This document shows positions 6,110 to 8,104 of a stretch of 8,104 nt of DNA, piece after piece. Each line of letters begins with the position of its first letter. The first letter of the stretch is position 1. The DNA comes from Phycisphaerales bacterium UBA7708 (GTDB lineage: Bacteria; Planctomycetota; Phycisphaerae; Sedimentisphaerales; Anaerohalosphaeraceae), in contig DLFY01000154.1 in assembly GCA_002482415.1 (NCBI GenBank), forward strand, positions 1-8,104, given 5' to 3'. A model generated the notes under the pieces. The model worked only from the letters and a program-made list of their open reading frames with translations, did not search any database and was not told the origin of the DNA. A program made the position numbers and the translations under genes.

Positions 6110-8104
6110 TTACAGTCCATCGGCACTTCGCTGCATGAGTTCCTGCACCGAACAGGCCCGCTGGACGGAATACCCTTTCAACGGCAGGATATGTTCATGA
6201 ATCGCATCGATCATATCCACAGGGAACGGGAAGAACGAGTCTTCAATTTCGTCCGGTGGAGTAATCCAGTTTTTGGCACCGACGACCACCGGCGGGGCAT
6301 CCAGTTCGTCAAATGCAAACTGGGTGATTTTGGACGCCATCGTATGCAGGTAACTGCCCCGTTCACAGGCATCGGAAACCAGCAGGATTTTGCGGGTCTT
6401 TTTGACCGATTCCAGTACCAGCGTATAGTCAAACGGCACCAGGCTTCTGGCGTCGACGACTTCGCAGTTCAGTCCATATTGAGTTTCCAGTTGTTTTGCC
6501 GCCTGCATGGCTCGATACAAAGTGGCGCCGATGGTCAGGATGGTCAGGTCTTTTCCTTCCTTGCGGACAGCGGGTTTGCCGAAGGGGACTTCATAATACC
6601 CCGTCGGAACGCCGCCGGCGACAAATTCTTCGGCGATGCCGTAGGTTCTCTGGCTTTCAAAGAAAATGACCGGATCCGTGCCCGTCAGGGCGGTGTACAT
6701 CATGCCTTTGGCATCGTAAGGCGTGGCCGGGAAGACCACTTTGAGCCCCGGAATATGAGCACACAGCGTCGTCCAGTCCTGGCTGTGCTGAGCGCCGTAT
6801 TTGCTGCCGACCGAAACTCGGACGACGACCGGCATCTTCAGCAGGCCGCCGCTCATCGACTGCCATTTGCACAGTTGGTTGAACAGTTCATCGCCGGCCC
6901 GCCCCATGAAATCGCAATACATCAATTCCACCAGGGGGCGTCCGCCTTCAAGGGCGTATCCACATGCGGTGCCAATAATGGCGCCTTCGGCGATGGGGGA
7001 GTTGAATAGCCGATGGTAGGGCAGGGCTTCGGTAAGTCCGCGATAGACGGCAAAGGCGCCGCCCCAATCTCGATTTTCTTCACCGTAGGCAACCAGTGTC
7101 GGGTCCACATAGAATCGATCCAGAATCGCTTCAAACAGTGCATCACGATAACCGACGCATTTGTTCTCTTTGAGACGAACGCCATTGGCGTCATACGCCG
7201 AGCGGCTCTTGTCGGCCAGGCTCTTGACGCGGGGATTGTCGGCAATCGAAATTAATGTTTCCGGTTTGCGATTGACATCCAGCGACTCAACCTTCTGGTT
7301 GGAGTACATGGTCTGATCCAGCAGACAATTGACCTTTTTCAGGTCAGGCCGCGGCGAGATGGACAAATCCACCGCTTTTTGGCAGGCCTTATAGATGATT
7401 GTTTCAATGCTTTTATGCAGGGTATCAATATCGGCCTGCGTACAAACCTTGGCGTGGATTAAGTCTTTTGCAAACCCTGAGATCGGGTCATGGGCCTGCC
7501 ATGCCTCGACTTCGGATTTTTCACGATAGCTGCTCTGGTCGGATGGCGAATGACCGCTGTAACGATAGGTTACGACATCCAGCAGGACCGGCCCGTCACC
7601 CTTGGCGATAATTTCTTTTTTCCGCAGAATTGCATCGGCAACTGCCAGTGGATTATAACCATCCACACGCTCGGCATGCATCTGCTCGGGATTGACCCCC
7701 GCCCCCAGACGTGCCAGGAACTGCCAGCCCATCGTTTCGCCGCAGGTCTGGCCGCCCATGCCGTAGAAATTATTCATGAAATTGATAATCAGCGGCAACC
7801 CCCCGCGATGAGGCTCAGACCATAACTTCTTAAATTGATCCATGGCGGCAAAACAAATGCCTTCCCACACCGGCCCGCAGGCGCTGGAGGCATCGCCGAT
7901 ATTGCCGATGACAATACCGGCTTTCTGATTGACTTTTTTATAGAGTGCCGCACCCACAGAGATATCGCCCGAACCGCCGACAATGGCGTTATTCGGGAAA
8001 ATCCCAAACGGCGGGAAGAAGGCGTGCATCGAACCGCCCATGCCCTTGTTGAAACCGGTCTGGCGACCAAAAATCTCGGCCAGCGTACCATACACCAGAA
8101 AATC
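6110..8104 (-). CDS. Fused 2-oxoacid dehydrogenase E1 (alpha + beta), 5'-truncated by the window edge
   Basis: 664 residues are visible; the frame is still open at base 8104 (reading DFLVYGTL), so the N-terminus, perhaps 100-150 residues, lies outside. The enzyme is the thiamine-diphosphate decarboxylase of a 2-oxoacid dehydrogenase complex. Alpha part (visible 1 to about 250): GMGGSMHAFF at 21-30, the ThDP/Mg motif from G70-D71 to N111-N112, and TYRYSGHSPSDQSSYR at 179-194. A linker of about 65 residues follows. Beta part (about 316-645): GEENRDWGG, SPIAEGAIIGTACGYALEGG with E373 at the position of the catalytic Glu of E1-beta, AQHSQ with H440, PGLKVVFPATPYDAKG, and a transketolase C-terminal domain from about 515. 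Pyruvate, branched-chain and acetoin-type substrates are all possible, and the sequence does not decide. No E2 or E3 gene is in the window; they may lie upstream of this gene, beyond base 8104. The third residue of the ThDP motif is Ala instead of Gly, and the motif is about 12 residues longer than usual. Confidence 0.92.
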   Translation of the reverse strand, partial: DFLVYGTLAEIFGRQTGFNKGMGGSMHAFFPPFGIFPNNAIVGGSGDISVGAALYKKVNQKAGIVIGNIGDASSACGPVWEGICFAAMDQFKKLWSEPHRGGLPLIINFMNNFYGMGGQTCGETMGWQFLARLGAGVNPEQMHAERVDGYNPLAVADAILRKKEIIAKGDGPVLLDVVTYRYSGHSPSDQSSYREKSEVEAWQAHDPISGFAKDLIHAKVCTQADIDTLHKSIETIIYKACQKAVDLSISPRPDLKKVNCLLDQTMYSNQKVESLDVNRKPETLISIADNPRVKSLADKSRSAYDANGVRLKENKCVGYRDALFEAILDRFYVDPTLVAYGEENRDWGGAFAVYRGLTEALPYHRLFNSPIAEGAIIGTACGYALEGGRPLVELMYCDFMGRAGDELFNQLCKWQSMSGGLLKMPVVVRVSVGSKYGAQHSQDWTTLCAHIPGLKVVFPATPYDAKGMMYTALTGTDPVIFFESQRTYGIAEEFVAGGVPTGYYEVPFGKPAVRKEGKDLTILTIGATLYRAMQAAKQLETQYGLNCEVVDARSLVPFDYTLVLESVKKTRKILLVSDACERGSYLHTMASKITQFAFDELDAPPVVVGAKNWITPPDEIEDSFFPFPVDMIDAIHEHILPLKGYSVQRACSVQELMQRSADGL

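Noticed and set aside
6191..7009. A 272-codon plus-strand ORF opposite the E1 gene
   Set aside because: It is antisense to conserved E1-beta sequence, and its translation shows no recognisable domain.
1..8104. CRISPR arrays, tRNA genes, insertion sequences, attachment sites
   Set aside because: No repeated spaced units, cloverleaf-like segments, transposase motifs or long direct or inverted repeats were found on reading both strands. The only notable inverted repeats are the three terminators and the leader dyad.

Overview
This window holds a carbohydrate-related accessory locus from a bacterium of moderate GC content. The gene families (a large secreted GH78 rhamnosidase, a WHRYRPD/GW-type AraC regulator, an NCS1-like permease and a fused alpha-beta 2-oxoacid dehydrogenase E1) suggest a glycan-degrading member of the PVC group, such as Planctomycetota/Phycisphaerae, Lentisphaerota or Verrucomicrobiota. 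This assignment rests on protein flavour only and is tentative. All six visible stop codons are TAA. No tRNA, rRNA, CRISPR or mobile element was seen.

Layout. Positions 3-101 (+) carry the last 32 codons of an upstream gene, closed by a near-ideal intrinsic terminator (117-148). A three-gene plus-strand operon follows: an NCS1-type 12-TM permease (189-1604), a 59-residue two-TM protein missed by length-limited ORF calling (1618-1797), and a secreted 1087-residue GH78 alpha-L-rhamnosidase (1820-5083). The gaps between these genes are 13 and 22 bases, and the second and third genes have clear ribosome-binding sites. The operon ends at a hairpin terminator (5112-5144) that touches the stop codon of the convergent araC-type gene. 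On the minus strand, a fused E1 alpha-beta dehydrogenase (5' end outside the window) runs 8104-6110 and ends at its own terminator (6097-6058). The AraC-family regulator (6057-5143) begins on the very next base after that terminator's T-tract. There is no gene-free stretch longer than about 90 bases.

How it may work together. The rhamnosidase is probably exported and removes terminal alpha-L-rhamnose from plant, algal or bacterial glycans or glycosides. The permease and its small membrane partner may import a released product, although classical NCS1 carriers take nucleobases and related compounds, so the true substrate is an open question. The AraC protein has the sensor-domain style of sugar-responsive regulators and is the obvious candidate controller. 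The E1 enzyme oxidatively decarboxylates a 2-oxoacid (pyruvate, branched-chain or acetoin-type); its link to rhamnoside use is not shown by the sequence.

The points most worth a second look are the small membrane protein paired with the permease inside a glycosidase operon, the araC gene that starts directly on a terminator with no visible leader, and an enlarged thiamine-diphosphate motif in the E1.
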